Below are positions 16,849-25,653 of a stretch of DNA of 64,000 nucleotides, piece by piece. The position numbers were made by a program, and so were the translations under genes. Origin of the DNA: an uncultured Bacteriovoracaceae bacterium (GTDB lineage Bacteria > Bdellovibrionota > Bacteriovoracia > Bacteriovoracales > Bacteriovoracaceae); NCBI GenBank assembly GCA_937923325.1, contig CAKZUQ010000028.1, forward strand, positions 1 to 64,000, written 5' to 3'. Every line of letters begins with the position of its first letter. The stretch's first letter is position 1. Below the pieces are notes generated by a model. The model was not told where the DNA came from. It searched no databases and saw only the letters and a program-made list of their open reading frames with translations.

Positions 16849-17901
16849 TTCATCTTGTATGGCTTTTAAAACTGAAGGGTCATAAGTAATTTCACCATGT
16901 GCTTTTGCACCAAGGCCTTTTATAAAAACATTTCTATCTGCATCATGTATTGGAGAGCCGTGAATTCCAAATTTTATTGGAAGGTCTAATCCATTTGAGT
17001 CTACATTTTGATAGAAATTGATCCATCTATTAGAATTAGAAGTTTTATATAATGACTCTGGTTGTTTTCTAGACCATACATTCACTTCTTTTCCTAAAAT
17101 ATAACTTGGAAGTTGTTCTAAAACCTCACCCATAGCATGCTGGGCTTCCTTAACTGGATCAATACTCAAAACTAAGTTTGCTTTTATACCTTTTATCTTT
17201 TCGAGGTATTTCACAGAGCTCCTTGCACCACTACTATGGGAAAGAATTATTAACTTTGGCATTGCTCCACTAGATTTTGCTTCGTTAAAATATCTATAAG
17301 TACAGGCTACCGCTTGCTTAATCCCCTGTGGGTTTCCAGTAACAGACTGCTGTATTTCATAAAAGACTTTAGATATATTACTCAGATTAATATTTTCTAA
17401 TCCAGCTAACAGTTCTGACTCTTCAGAAGCAAAAACATTAAAATCATAGTTTCTAAAATCTTTTGATAATTCAGAATTTTTTAAAATCAATTTTAGTGGC
17501 CCAGCTTCAATTCCAGACCACTTAGTATAATTGGACTTTTTCTCTTTTAAGATTTTTCTTAGTAGATAATATATATTTTCTTTCATCCAAACAGGTAAGC
17601 TTTGAGTTGAGTCACATCTTATTAAGTCAGACATTAAATGATAAGTTCTTGGATTAAACGAGCCTGTTCCAGCAAATGTTATTACCAGCCCATTTGAATT
17701 ATCTTTAAATGAGCAAGAGTTAAGAGTGCTCCCAATATGATGCCTATTTTTTAAAGTCCAAATTTTGTTTGTTTGTTTTTGAACTAAACTTCGTAATTTA
17801 CGCTCAAGTTGGTCCTGAGATTTAACACTAGTGAAATCCTCACATGAGAACGCACTAGCTATTTTTATAATAAAGAAACAAGTAATAATGGCTTTTATCA
17901 T
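16834..17901 (-). CDS. Secreted alpha/beta-hydrolase-like protein
   Basis: A 355-aa protein with signal peptide MIKAIITCFFIIKIASAFS. LVITFAGTGSFNPRTYHL matches the oxyanion-side strand of lipase-type folds. LIILSHSSGARSSVKYL (about residues 220-236) is a nucleophile elbow with Ser in a S-H-S-S-G context, followed by LVLSIDPVKEA (candidate acid) and KAHGEITYDP near the C-terminus (candidate His). The likely activity is an esterase or lipase acting outside the cytoplasm. It lies 3 bases after the upstream small secreted protein, so the two form an operon. Confidence 0.65.
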   Translation of the reverse strand: MIKAIITCFFIIKIASAFSCEDFTSVKSQDQLERKLRSLVQKQTNKIWTLKNRHHIGSTLNSCSFKDNSNGLVITFAGTGSFNPRTYHLMSDLIRCDSTQSLPVWMKENIYYLLRKILKEKKSNYTKWSGIEAGPLKLILKNSELSKDFRNYDFNVFASEESELLAGLENINLSNISKVFYEIQQSVTGNPQGIKQAVACTYRYFNEAKSSGAMPKLIILSHSSGARSSVKYLEKIKGIKANLVLSIDPVKEAQHAMGEVLEQLPSYILGKEVNVWSRKQPESLYKTSNSNRWINFYQNVDSNGLDLPIKFGIHGSPIHDADRNVFIKGLGAKAHGEITYDPSVLKAIQDELQAL

Positions 17902-17903
17902 TT

Positions 17904-18260
17904 TTAATTACCGTACTTTGAAATCATTCCTCTTTTTATATAAGGAAGTAATTCGTCTTTATCAGTAATTTTTCTTATATCCCAATACATTTCGTCTTGA
18001 TCTATAAAGAAGGTATAGACAGAATTTGCACGAACTTCATATTCAACGAACATATCATCAGTATCAATTTTCAATGTGGTAACACTTCGTTTAATTTCAA
18101 TAAACGACCTTGCAGGTACAAAATCATTGACCCACTGATGGCTTTTATTTAAATACTTAATTGAGATATCTGAATAGTTTCTGTTCTCTAGAATTATTGA
18201 AGCAAACGTACTTGTTGTATATAAAGCAAGTAAGAATGTAACCAGAACAAATCTTTTCAT
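17904..18260 (-). CDS. Small secreted beta-rich protein (118 aa)
   Basis: Signal peptide MKRFVLVTFLLALYTTSTFA is followed by a mature part of about 98 residues made mainly of strands (IILENRNYSDISIKYLN, IKRSVTTLKIDTDDMFVEYEV, YTFFIDQDEMYWDIRKI). There are no cysteines. No family is recognised. Its stop is 2 bases before the ATG of the hydrolase-like gene, suggesting a joint function. Confidence 0.7.
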   Translation of the reverse strand: MKRFVLVTFLLALYTTSTFASIILENRNYSDISIKYLNKSHQWVNDFVPARSFIEIKRSVTTLKIDTDDMFVEYEVRANSVYTFFIDQDEMYWDIRKITDKDELLPYIKRGMISKYGN

Positions 18261-18346
18261 AAAGCATATCTACCTCAGAAAGTGATTTGACCGAAGGGAG
18301 TCTGAAAAATTTTTACTAATATGCCAGAGAAGGTCTGTATTTTCAA

Positions 18347-19102
18347 TTAGTTGAAAACCTCTTCTTGATCATCAGATGAACGATTTAAAGAGATATTCCC
18401 CCAAGTAAATAAAATTAGTAGACCAATAACAGAGTATGCAAATAGCCCTAATGCCCACCAAAATGCTCCAAAAATGATAGCAAATAAAGAGGTAATCAGT
18501 GTTAGAATCGGAAGGCCAACAAATAAAATTACCCAAACCCATCCTATATCAAATCCAGAACCATCAACTTTAGAGAAGTCGCATCTAAGAATTCTATCCT
18601 TCATATCAACTAGATAATTCTCCATTGATCCTGCTTCTAATAAAGTTTCAGTTATTGAAGCAATTCTTTGCTCAGTTCTTTTAGTAGTAACAGATGCTTT
18701 TAGCTCTTTAACATAGTCCACAAATGTTAGTTTTGGGTTTGATTTTTTAACTTTTCTATAAGTGCGATTTATTCTTCTATTTCTTTTAAGAATTCTCTTT
18801 GTCATTCTTATTTGAGCTCTTCTAACTTTTTCATACCTAATTAATTCTTTTTTAAGTGAGTCTTCAATAGTTTCATTCGATAGTCTTGCTTTTTCAATTC
18901 TTGAGTCAATTTTTCTTACTAACTTATTAGTTTGAGAGTTTGAGCATTGATTTGATTTATTACGAGCTCCTTGTGTTATTGAAGAGTAAGCATCAAACAC
19001 TCTACTTAAATCACTATTGAAATTTGCTTTAGTATGCTCAGCAAATACTAATGTTGTGGCCATAATATTCGTTAAAATAAATGCAATGATTCTCATGATC
19101 AT
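18347..19102 (-). CDS. Exported coiled-coil protein with C-terminal membrane helices
   Basis: The ATG at 19102 fits the upstream AGGGGAAG; ATG 19096 is also possible. A signal peptide (MIMRIIAFILTNIMATTLVFA) precedes a very basic helical stretch of about 100 residues (IEKARLSNETIEDSL, RAQIRMTKRILKRNRRINRTYRKVKK). Two adjacent hydrophobic segments near residues 200-245 follow (WVWVILFVGLPILTLITSLF, WWALGLFAYSVIGLLILFTW). It is likely an inner-membrane protein with a periplasmic helical domain. No family is recognised. Confidence 0.65.
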   Translation of the reverse strand: MIMRIIAFILTNIMATTLVFAEHTKANFNSDLSRVFDAYSSITQGARNKSNQCSNSQTNKLVRKIDSRIEKARLSNETIEDSLKKELIRYEKVRRAQIRMTKRILKRNRRINRTYRKVKKSNPKLTFVDYVKELKASVTTKRTEQRIASITETLLEAGSMENYLVDMKDRILRCDFSKVDGSGFDIGWVWVILFVGLPILTLITSLFAIIFGAFWWALGLFAYSVIGLLILFTWGNISLNRSSDDQEEVFN

Positions 19103-19177
19103 ATCAACTTCCCCTATCACATTTTAAGTGCTCAATATAAATATCTTTTACCTTAAAGTTTGCCCATAAGACAAGAA

Positions 19178-19198
19178 AAGCCTCCACTTGGGAGGCTT
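19178..19198 (-). terminator. Terminator of the symporter gene
   Basis: On the minus strand, AAGCCTCC and GGAGGCTT with a 5-base loop are followed by TTCTTGTCTT, 30 bases after the symporter stop. Confidence 0.85.
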
Positions 19199-19228
19199 AT
19201 CATATTGAAATTACATGTTAATATTTAC

Positions 19229-20662
19229 TTACACTTCTTGCTTTAGGTCTAATTCACCTTCTGACTTTGCAATGATTGTTGAAACGGCAGCATCACCAGT
19301 TACGTTAACAACTGTTCTACACATATCTAAAATTCTATCTACTGGGAAGATGATCGCAATCCAAGCTGGATTCAACCCAACTGATTGAAGAACAATAATC
19401 ATCATCACAAGCCCAGCACTTGGAACAGCCGCAGCTCCAATAGAGGAAAGAGTAGCTGTTGCAACAATTGTCATTTGCTGTGCCATCGTTAGGTCAACCA
19501 TATGAAGTTGAGCTAAAAAGATAACAGCAACAGCTTGGTATAAACTTGTGCCATCCATATTTACTGTTGCACCGATTGGAAGAACGAAACTTGCCACCTT
19601 TTTAGATACTCCAACATTATCTTCTAAACACTCAATTGTTACCGGAAGAGTTGCTGCTGATGAACTTGTTGAAAATGCTAAGAACTGAGCAGGAGAAATA
19701 TATTTAAAGAATTTTCCATACTTCATTCCTTTAACAAATATCTTTACTAACATTGGATAAACACCAAAGATCATAAAGCCTAAACCAATAACCACTGTAA
19801 GTGAGTATGAACTTAGACTTTTAAATATTTCAAACACTTCAGCAGGGGTATCTGCCATCTTTGCTATAACTCCAGATAGTAAACAGAATACGAAAAATGG
19901 AGCTGCTTTCATCACAAGATCAACCATTTTTAAAAAGACTTCATTTGTCCCTTCTATAACCTGTATAACAGGGTGAGCTTTATCTTTTGGAATTAAGGCT
20001 AACGTCAGTCCAAAGAAGATCGAGAAGAAAATAACTTGTAACATTAACTTATTATTTGAAATTGAAAGGATAATGTTTTGAGGAACCATATCAACCATAA
20101 AGTTTAAAGGTCCTTGCTCTTTTGTTTTACTAGCAGACTTTAATTTATCTTGAATACTTTCTGGCTTTACTAGAACTTGTTTTCTAAGTTCTTCTAATTC
20201 ATTTACTGATAAGGCTGACTCTAATTCTGCTTTATACTTTATATCTGTTAAATAACTTTTTCCATCTTTAGGCACTCCATTAATAGTCTGAAGCCAAAGT
20301 TCATATTTAACTCGGTTTTTAATTCGTTGTTCTTTTTCAATAAAATTACCTGGCTTAACAATATTTACTAAAAATAGTCCTACACCAATCGCAAATACAG
20401 TCGTTGCTAAATAAAACAGTAAGGTCTTTCCACCCATTCTTCCAAGAGTTGTAATATCTTTTAATGAAGCAACACCGCTTACAATAGAAAATAATACTAA
20501 TGGAACAGCGATAAACTTTAAAATTCTAATGAATATTTTTCCAAACGGATCAATCCAATCAATTGTAAATTCATTCCAGCCTAATGAGCTTGAAATAAAT
20601 GAATAGATAACACCTAGAATTAGACCTAGGATAATTTTCACATGCAGTGGAAGTGACTTCAT
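19229..20662 (-). CDS. Dicarboxylate/amino-acid:cation symporter (DAACS family)
   Basis: A 477-aa inner-membrane transporter of the GltP/DctA family with about eight membrane segments. Signature pieces are the serine-rich re-entrant loop FSTSSSAATLPVTIECLEDN, the NMDGTSLY motif, and DRILDMCRTVVNVTGDA, which holds the substrate-binding Asp and Arg. Such proteins couple uptake of C4-dicarboxylates, glutamate or aspartate to Na+ or H+. A lysine-rich insert of about 90 residues between the third and fourth segments (near residues 115-200) is longer than in E. coli GltP. It is a single gene with its own terminator. Confidence 0.93.
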   Translation of the reverse strand: MKSLPLHVKIILGLILGVIYSFISSSLGWNEFTIDWIDPFGKIFIRILKFIAVPLVLFSIVSGVASLKDITTLGRMGGKTLLFYLATTVFAIGVGLFLVNIVKPGNFIEKEQRIKNRVKYELWLQTINGVPKDGKSYLTDIKYKAELESALSVNELEELRKQVLVKPESIQDKLKSASKTKEQGPLNFMVDMVPQNIILSISNNKLMLQVIFFSIFFGLTLALIPKDKAHPVIQVIEGTNEVFLKMVDLVMKAAPFFVFCLLSGVIAKMADTPAEVFEIFKSLSSYSLTVVIGLGFMIFGVYPMLVKIFVKGMKYGKFFKYISPAQFLAFSTSSSAATLPVTIECLEDNVGVSKKVASFVLPIGATVNMDGTSLYQAVAVIFLAQLHMVDLTMAQQMTIVATATLSSIGAAAVPSAGLVMMIIVLQSVGLNPAWIAIIFPVDRILDMCRTVVNVTGDAAVSTIIAKSEGELDLKQEV

Positions 20663-20755
20663 AAAACCCTCTTAAATATTTAATTAAGATATAAGGCTAA
20701 TGAATTTATAATGAGTTGTAAATTACTGAAATATCGGACAACTTTTGTATAGTGC

Positions 20756-21037
20756 TTAAATGATATCTAATTTTTTCATAAGAACATTAGTTTCAACTTT
20801 AATACCAGGCTCAGATGTCTTAACAAGAGGGTATCGATCTTCATCAGTAATCGAAACAACTTCATTCCAAGCAGGTTTTTCGTCCTCTTTGGCTTTCTTT
20901 ACTTCTTCTATATGCTTATTTGTTGCAGCGACTTCTTTAGTATTCTGATTAACTGAGCTTTTCATAAGCTCTATAGTCTTTTTTAAGTCATTGAAATCTT
21001 TGCTTAAGGCTTTTACATCGTTAAATTTGATTCCCAT
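20756..21037 (-). CDS. Small coiled-coil protein (93 aa)
   Basis: The start is preceded by GAGGAGAGTAAT. Residues 1-55 are a heptad-like, charged helix (VKALSKDFNDLKKTIELM, KHIEEVKKAKEDEK) and the tail is short and unstructured-looking. It lies 69 bases downstream of the response-regulator gene and probably belongs to its operon. No family is recognised; it may be an adaptor for the phosphorelay, which is conjecture. Confidence 0.6.
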   Translation of the reverse strand: MGIKFNDVKALSKDFNDLKKTIELMKSSVNQNTKEVAATNKHIEEVKKAKEDEKPAWNEVVSITDEDRYPLVKTSEPGIKVETNVLMKKLDII

Positions 21038-21105
21038 ATTACTCTCCTCATTTGAGTAATAACCTATCGGTATAAACTTAAAAATACTTGAGCTCTATGC
21101 TAAGG

Positions 21106-21747
21106 TTAAATTTTGAACATATTAATGTTTTTAGAATAGTCTACTTCTTCAATATCACCCTCAGTTATTTTTTCGATTTTTTTCACTATCTCAGTGATTC
21201 GATTTAGAGCACCCATGGCCTTATCAATTCTTGTTGTATCCATTTTTTGTTGAATTAAAGAAAGGTTTCCAATAGCAATTGCTAAAGGATTATTTATCTC
21301 ATGATTTAAAGTTGTAACCATAGTAGCAATTGTTGTCATTTGCTTACCTTTTAAACTTTCATCCATAAGATCTACAATCTTTAATTGCGTATTAATTCTT
21401 GCTTCAGCGATATCTATATTTACCGGCTTAGTTAGGTAATCATTAGCTCCAGCTTTTAACGAACCTACAACATCACTTGCTTCATCTTTTGCGGTGACCA
21501 TAATAATAGGTAGTTCAAAGCTATTTTTTGTTTCTCTGATTTTTGCAAGAACTTCTGTTCCTGATATTCCTGGCATCATAATATCAAGTAATAAAAGAGC
21601 ATATTCTCCCTTGGTATTATTTTCTAAGGCTTTAAAACATTCACTGCCATTCTCTAAATAGTCACACTCAAACCCGCGTTTAATGAGTCGCTTTTGTAGT
21701 AAAGCTCCATTCATTTTATCATCATCAACTAGTAGTATCTTTCTCAT
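21106..21747 (-). CDS. Response regulator fused to a DHp-like helix pair, no ATPase domain
   Basis: ATG 21747 is chosen; an upstream TTG is weaker. Residues 1-120 are a receiver domain (KILLVDDDKMNG, phosphoacceptor in LLLLDIMMPGISG, Thr in IIMVTAK, Lys in YLTKP). Residues 135-200 look like a histidine-kinase dimerisation helix with TTLNHEINNPLAIAIGNL, where His is followed by the usual E-x-N-P. No HATPase domain follows. The protein could pass phosphate from another kinase or act as a decoy, and is co-encoded with a histidine phosphotransfer protein. Confidence 0.85.
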   Translation of the reverse strand: MRKILLVDDDKMNGALLQKRLIKRGFECDYLENGSECFKALENNTKGEYALLLLDIMMPGISGTEVLAKIRETKNSFELPIIMVTAKDEASDVVGSLKAGANDYLTKPVNIDIAEARINTQLKIVDLMDESLKGKQMTTIATMVTTLNHEINNPLAIAIGNLSLIQQKMDTTRIDKAMGALNRITEIVKKIEKITEGDIEEVDYSKNINMFKI

Positions 21748-21766
21748 ATTATCACCCAAATTTGAT

Positions 21767-22105
21767 TTATATTTTTCTAACTTCTTCCACTAGAGCAGGT
21801 ATTCCCATTGTTAAGACCTCTAAATGTGATTCAGCATTTACAATTTCACCCTTTCTTCCCATCTGTTCTAATTCATAAGCAGCATTTTTAAGCTCTTCAC
21901 TAAAAAAGTTAGCAATCATTCCTTTTAAAGTGTGAGCTGAATGTTCTAGTTCTGAGTAACTATTAGATTGAACTGCCGATTTGGTATCATTTAAAATTTC
22001 ACCATATGTTGTTTCAAAGATCTCAAGTAGATCTGCAATCATTTCCTCGTCACCATCGAAATGTGATTTCAATGCTGAGACGTTTACATATTTTTTATTA
22101 CTCAT
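21767..22105 (-). CDS. Hpt-domain phosphotransfer protein
   Basis: A 112-aa helical protein with the Hpt signature SAHTLKGMIANFFSEEL (phosphorylatable His near residue 57). It sits 19 bases upstream of the response-regulator start, so the two should be made together. The ribosome site is AAAAGGAAAGTAAT. It would shuttle phosphate between receiver domains. No hybrid kinase is encoded nearby, so its donor must be elsewhere in the genome. Confidence 0.88.
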   Translation of the reverse strand: MSNKKYVNVSALKSHFDGDEEMIADLLEIFETTYGEILNDTKSAVQSNSYSELEHSAHTLKGMIANFFSEELKNAAYELEQMGRKGEIVNAESHLEVLTMGIPALVEEVRKI

Positions 22106-22289
22106 ATTACTTTCCTTTTGTAACTTATCGGATTCTCTTTATTAATATTAAAATTTTTAATTAATTTAATAACTTAACTAACTCTTAAGTATGTAATTAA
22201 TTCACAAAGCATTGAAATTAATACAATCGGTCTTAAAATACTTATGTATTCTAATTAAATATTAACAATTTAGCCCCGAGATTATAATA

Positions 22290-22745
22290 ATGCCCAAATT
22301 GATATTAACTTCAATTCTTTCAGCTCTTTTTAGTATCAATACTTTTGCATTTTGTAAGATCAATCAATACGGACATAATATCTGTACCGGAGAGAAAGCT
22401 CTTCTTATAGTTTCTGAGAATGATGAAGTGAATAAAAAGTTTAAGGTAGTTCAGGTTAAATCTATTTTTGAGGCAGAGTCAACAGCGATAGTTAGTGGTA
22501 AAAAGAAAGCGATTCATCTTGATAAACTAATGGGTAATAAACTTTGCGATTCAAATGAGCCTGTATGTGAAGGTCAAAAAGTACAAATCAAATCAGTATG
22601 TCCCAATTTAGAAAAGAAAGAAGTATATAAGGTTTCAAAAGTTTATGAAACACAAAGAGACGATGTTGTAGAAATATCAACAGGCTCTCTTATATGGAAA
22701 AAAAGTTTCCTAGCAGATGCTAACTGTGTTGACTTAGTTGAGTAA
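22290..22745 (+). CDS. Secreted protein with two SH3-like repeats
   Basis: A signal peptide (about residues 1-20, ..ALFSINTFA) is followed by two similar halves: GEKALLIVSENDEVNKKFKV..STAIVSGKKKAIHLDKL and GQKVQIKSVCPNLEKKEVYKV..DVVEISTGSLIW. Each resembles a small barrel of the type seen in bacterial SH3-like secreted proteins. Six Cys residues suggest disulphides. No ribosome site is obvious. The last 12 bases overlap the convergent aroA. Function unknown. Confidence 0.65.
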   Translation: MPKLILTSILSALFSINTFAFCKINQYGHNICTGEKALLIVSENDEVNKKFKVVQVKSIFEAESTAIVSGKKKAIHLDKLMGNKLCDSNEPVCEGQKVQIKSVCPNLEKKEVYKVSKVYETQRDDVVEISTGSLIWKKSFLADANCVDLVE

Positions 22746-23936
22746 TTTAAAGAAGTTTGGAAATGACTTCGCAACTTCTCTATAAGGAGTAACTTCTCCA
22801 CCACCACTCATTTTAATAAAAAGTGATGAAACCATAATTAATCTATGATCTGGTAAAGTCGTAAACTTCTTATTCTTTTCTTTTAAAAAATTTGTCTTAC
22901 CTTCAATAGCGATCGTTGAGCCTTCAACTTTATATTCTACCTCAAAAGCACTTAGAATGTTTTTTATCCCTTCTAACCGATTAGACTCTTTATAGATTAA
23001 ATTCTCTATATTACTTATAGTCGATTTCCCTTTTATTCCTGCTGCAATAAAACACAATGTTGGAATCAAATCTAAACACTTACTCCCATCGACTTCAAAA
23101 GATTCATATTCATTCATAGGTCTTATTATTAACCCATTCATATCAATTGAATAATCAGCACCTATTTGCTCTAACACACTAAAGATTTGAGAGTCTGCTT
23201 GGTACTCATCTTTAGAGATAATATTTATCAGAGATATTTTTTGAAAAAATAAGCCTAAGGCAATGAAATATCCCGCTCCACTAAAATCTGCAGGTACAAA
23301 ATATCTCCCCTTCCACTGCCTTTGAACAAGCTCATTAGTCATAGCAAGGTAGGCTTTAGAACTGTCAATATTTTCTAAAATTAACTCAAGCTGATACTTA
23401 TTTTTTAAAAGTAAAAATGAAGTGGCCACTTGAGTTGTCTTCGAACAATCAATCTTAAGCACGCCAGATAAATTAATCGGACCTTGTAGTTCACATAAAA
23501 CATCTTTTTCTTCAGATAAATTTATACTTACACCTAATGATTCTAAAAAATTTAAGTGATCTAGATATGGTCTATTTTTAAATCTAGGATGAACTTTAAT
23601 TTTATATTTATTTTTTCCAAGTGCTAAAAAACTAAGTAAGAAACGAATTGTTGTTCCTCCCTCACCTAAATCTAACTCTACTATGGAGTTAGACTCTACT
23701 TCGCTCTCCGGGAAAGACTTGTTTAAAACTACTTCACTATCATCCACTCTTTTAAGCAAGGAAAGCTTTTCAAGAACATTAACCATATCTTTAACATCAG
23801 AGGATTCAGGAATATCCGAAACAATTACATTATCATTAGATAACGCTGCTAAAATTAAGGCCCTATTTGCATATGACTTTGAAGTCGGTATTTTTATTAC
23901 AGGATTAAGTGGACTAGAAGAGATCGTTTTGTACAT
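22734..23936 (-). CDS. aroA: 3-phosphoshikimate 1-carboxyvinyltransferase (EPSP synthase)
   Basis: It makes EPSP from shikimate-3-phosphate and phosphoenolpyruvate, the sixth step of the shikimate pathway. Seen are the N-terminal KIPTSKSYANRALILAALS (Lys/Ser of the substrate site), DLGEGGTTIRFLLSFLAL, FKNRPYLDHL and the C-terminal LPDHRLIMVSSLF. About 400 aa, somewhat shorter than the usual 425-430. I prefer ATG 23936, which puts the catalytic lysine at the normal distance, over 23966. Either overlaps the end of aroB, so the two are co-translated. Confidence 0.92.
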   Translation of the reverse strand: MYKTISSSPLNPVIKIPTSKSYANRALILAALSNDNVIVSDIPESSDVKDMVNVLEKLSLLKRVDDSEVVLNKSFPESEVESNSIVELDLGEGGTTIRFLLSFLALGKNKYKIKVHPRFKNRPYLDHLNFLESLGVSINLSEEKDVLCELQGPINLSGVLKIDCSKTTQVATSFLLLKNKYQLELILENIDSSKAYLAMTNELVQRQWKGRYFVPADFSGAGYFIALGLFFQKISLINIISKDEYQADSQIFSVLEQIGADYSIDMNGLIIRPMNEYESFEVDGSKCLDLIPTLCFIAAGIKGKSTISNIENLIYKESNRLEGIKNILSAFEVEYKVEGSTIAIEGKTNFLKEKNKKFTTLPDHRLIMVSSLFIKMSGGGEVTPYREVAKSFPNFFKLLN

Positions 23937-24876
23937 CACTGCTCTCAATTCTTTTTTTAAGTTCATTTAATTCAATATGCTTCATCACAGGCCTAGGATC
24001 AATTACGATAAAACCTACTTGTGAGTTTGATTTATTTTTTTTATCACTCTTTATTAATTCATAAAACTTATCTGAATCAAGTGATAGCTTATTTGGAAGT
24101 TTAACCCCAAGTTTTGTACATAATTGATAGAGTTCTTCTAATAATTCATTAGAAAAAAGCTTAATATTAAACTCAATACCCTTAGCAACAGATAAGCCAT
24201 GAGGAAAAGATGAAAGTTTTTCAATTGCATGACCAATTGTATGGCCATAATTTAAAATAGCTCTTTTTCCACTTTCTTTAAGATCGTTTTCAACAATACT
24301 CATTTTAAATTTAGCACACTGAAAAATAAGGTCAGTAGTATAACCATTTTCTAAACAGCTTTGCTTAATTTCTTTATCTAAAAAGCAGTACTTTAATAAT
24401 TCCCCCTTACCGGACTCAAGCTCAGAAGAGTCAAGTGTATCTAAAAACTTGAAACAAAAATATGTATCTATAGGTAAGTGAAACTGGCCAATAAGGTTTT
24501 TACCAAAACGAGAGTTAATTCCTACTTTTCCACCAATTGAAGCGTCAATCATAGCTAATAATGTAGTAGGTACACTAACCCACTCAACACCTCTTAAAAC
24601 AGTACTTGCAACAAAACCAGATAAGTCGGTTGTTGCACCACCACCGATGGCCACAATTGTATCAGATCTTGATATTCCACTTTCTAAAAAAAAGTTTGTG
24701 ATAGTTTCAAAACATGTCATAGACTTAGACGCTTCAGGGTCTTCAATATAATATGTCTTTTTAGACTTTAAAAAGCTAAGATCTTCTTTATGTAATTCAA
24801 ATACTGCCTTATCAACAATGAAATGTTCATAGAGATCTACAGACTGGGCTAATTGACTAAAACTTATATTTTGCAT
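23914..24876 (-). CDS. aroB: 3-dehydroquinate synthase
   Basis: Second enzyme of the shikimate pathway, converting DAHP to 3-dehydroquinate with NAD and a divalent metal. The NAD loop is IVAIGGGATTDLSGFVAST. VPTTLLAMIDASIGGKVGIN and KNLIGQFHLP are family hallmarks. Metal ligands are Glu in GKGELLKY, His in NYGHTIGHAIE and His in FPHGLSVAKG. At 320 aa it is slightly short (usual 340-370), trimmed at both ends. It overlaps the start of aroA and diverges from the zinc-ribbon gene. Confidence 0.95.
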   Translation of the reverse strand: MQNISFSQLAQSVDLYEHFIVDKAVFELHKEDLSFLKSKKTYYIEDPEASKSMTCFETITNFFLESGISRSDTIVAIGGGATTDLSGFVASTVLRGVEWVSVPTTLLAMIDASIGGKVGINSRFGKNLIGQFHLPIDTYFCFKFLDTLDSSELESGKGELLKYCFLDKEIKQSCLENGYTTDLIFQCAKFKMSIVENDLKESGKRAILNYGHTIGHAIEKLSSFPHGLSVAKGIEFNIKLFSNELLEELYQLCTKLGVKLPNKLSLDSDKFYELIKSDKKNKSNSQVGFIVIDPRPVMKHIELNELKKRIESSDVQNDLF

Positions 24877-24921
24877 AAAAGCATTATTACATTACTTTTC
24901 ATCAAATGAAAAAGGTCAAAA

Positions 24922-25653
24922 ATGAGTAAAGAAAGCTTCAAAATTCTAAAAGAAATCAATAGTTTATCTGAAAGTATTAATGAGTTCACAGATAAGATGA
25001 ACGCTGAGAATAAAAGAATAAATTTTATTAAAGATAATAGACAAGATCGTGAAGACCTAAAATCTTCTAACTTAGAACTTATCAAGGAAGCTTCTAGTAA
25101 ACTCACAAGCGTTGAAAATGAAATTGCTCACATTACTATGAAGTTAGAAAAAGATAAAGAGAATCTGGCCATGATCTCAACTGAACAGGCCATGAATAAT
25201 ATGGAAAAACAAATAGCTGCAGAACAAAATAGGCTGGAAGAATTTGAAAATACAGGCTTTGAGTTAATGGAGCAGATTGAACAACTTGAGGCAAAAGTAA
25301 TAGAAGCTGATGAGTTCTTAAAAGGTTCCTTAGAGTCATTAACAGAGATTCAATCAGAAGTTGAATTAATAAACAAAGAACATCAATCCAGTATCGATGG
25401 GCTAAACAAAAGAGTTAATCTTTTAATTGAAGAGCTTCCTGCTGACTTTACTGATAGATATCAAAGAACAGTAAAATCATTTAAAGAGAAGAAAAAATCA
25501 GGCTCCATATTTTCAAGAATAAAAAATGAAACCTGTGAATTTTGCCGTTTTGGTATGAGTAAAATGGACGTTCAAAAAGTTGAAGATGCACTTCAACTTA
25601 AAAATTGTCAGGGCTGTGGTAGAATTTTTATTCCTCAGGGAGCCCTTTATTAA
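24922..25653 (+). CDS. Coiled-coil zinc-ribbon protein (CT398/CdsZ-like)
   Basis: A 243-aa protein: residues 5-185 form a long coiled-coil hairpin rich in Glu/Lys/Gln, followed by a C4 zinc ribbon (CEFCRFGMSKMDVQK..LKNCQGCGRIFIP), the C-terminal mark of this widespread family. Relatives bind RpoN or flagellar/secretion components in Chlamydia and Helicobacter, but their general role is unsettled. Its 3' end overlaps the convergent RND gene by 26 bases. It is often found close to housekeeping genes, as here. Confidence 0.82.
   Translation: MSKESFKILKEINSLSESINEFTDKMNAENKRINFIKDNRQDREDLKSSNLELIKEASSKLTSVENEIAHITMKLEKDKENLAMISTEQAMNNMEKQIAAEQNRLEEFENTGFELMEQIEQLEAKVIEADEFLKGSLESLTEIQSEVELINKEHQSSIDGLNKRVNLLIEELPADFTDRYQRTVKSFKEKKKSGSIFSRIKNETCEFCRFGMSKMDVQKVEDALQLKNCQGCGRIFIPQGALY

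Noticed and set aside
24864..25106. Minus-strand frame opposite the zinc-ribbon gene
   Set aside because: Leucine/serine-rich shadow of a coiled-coil coding strand.
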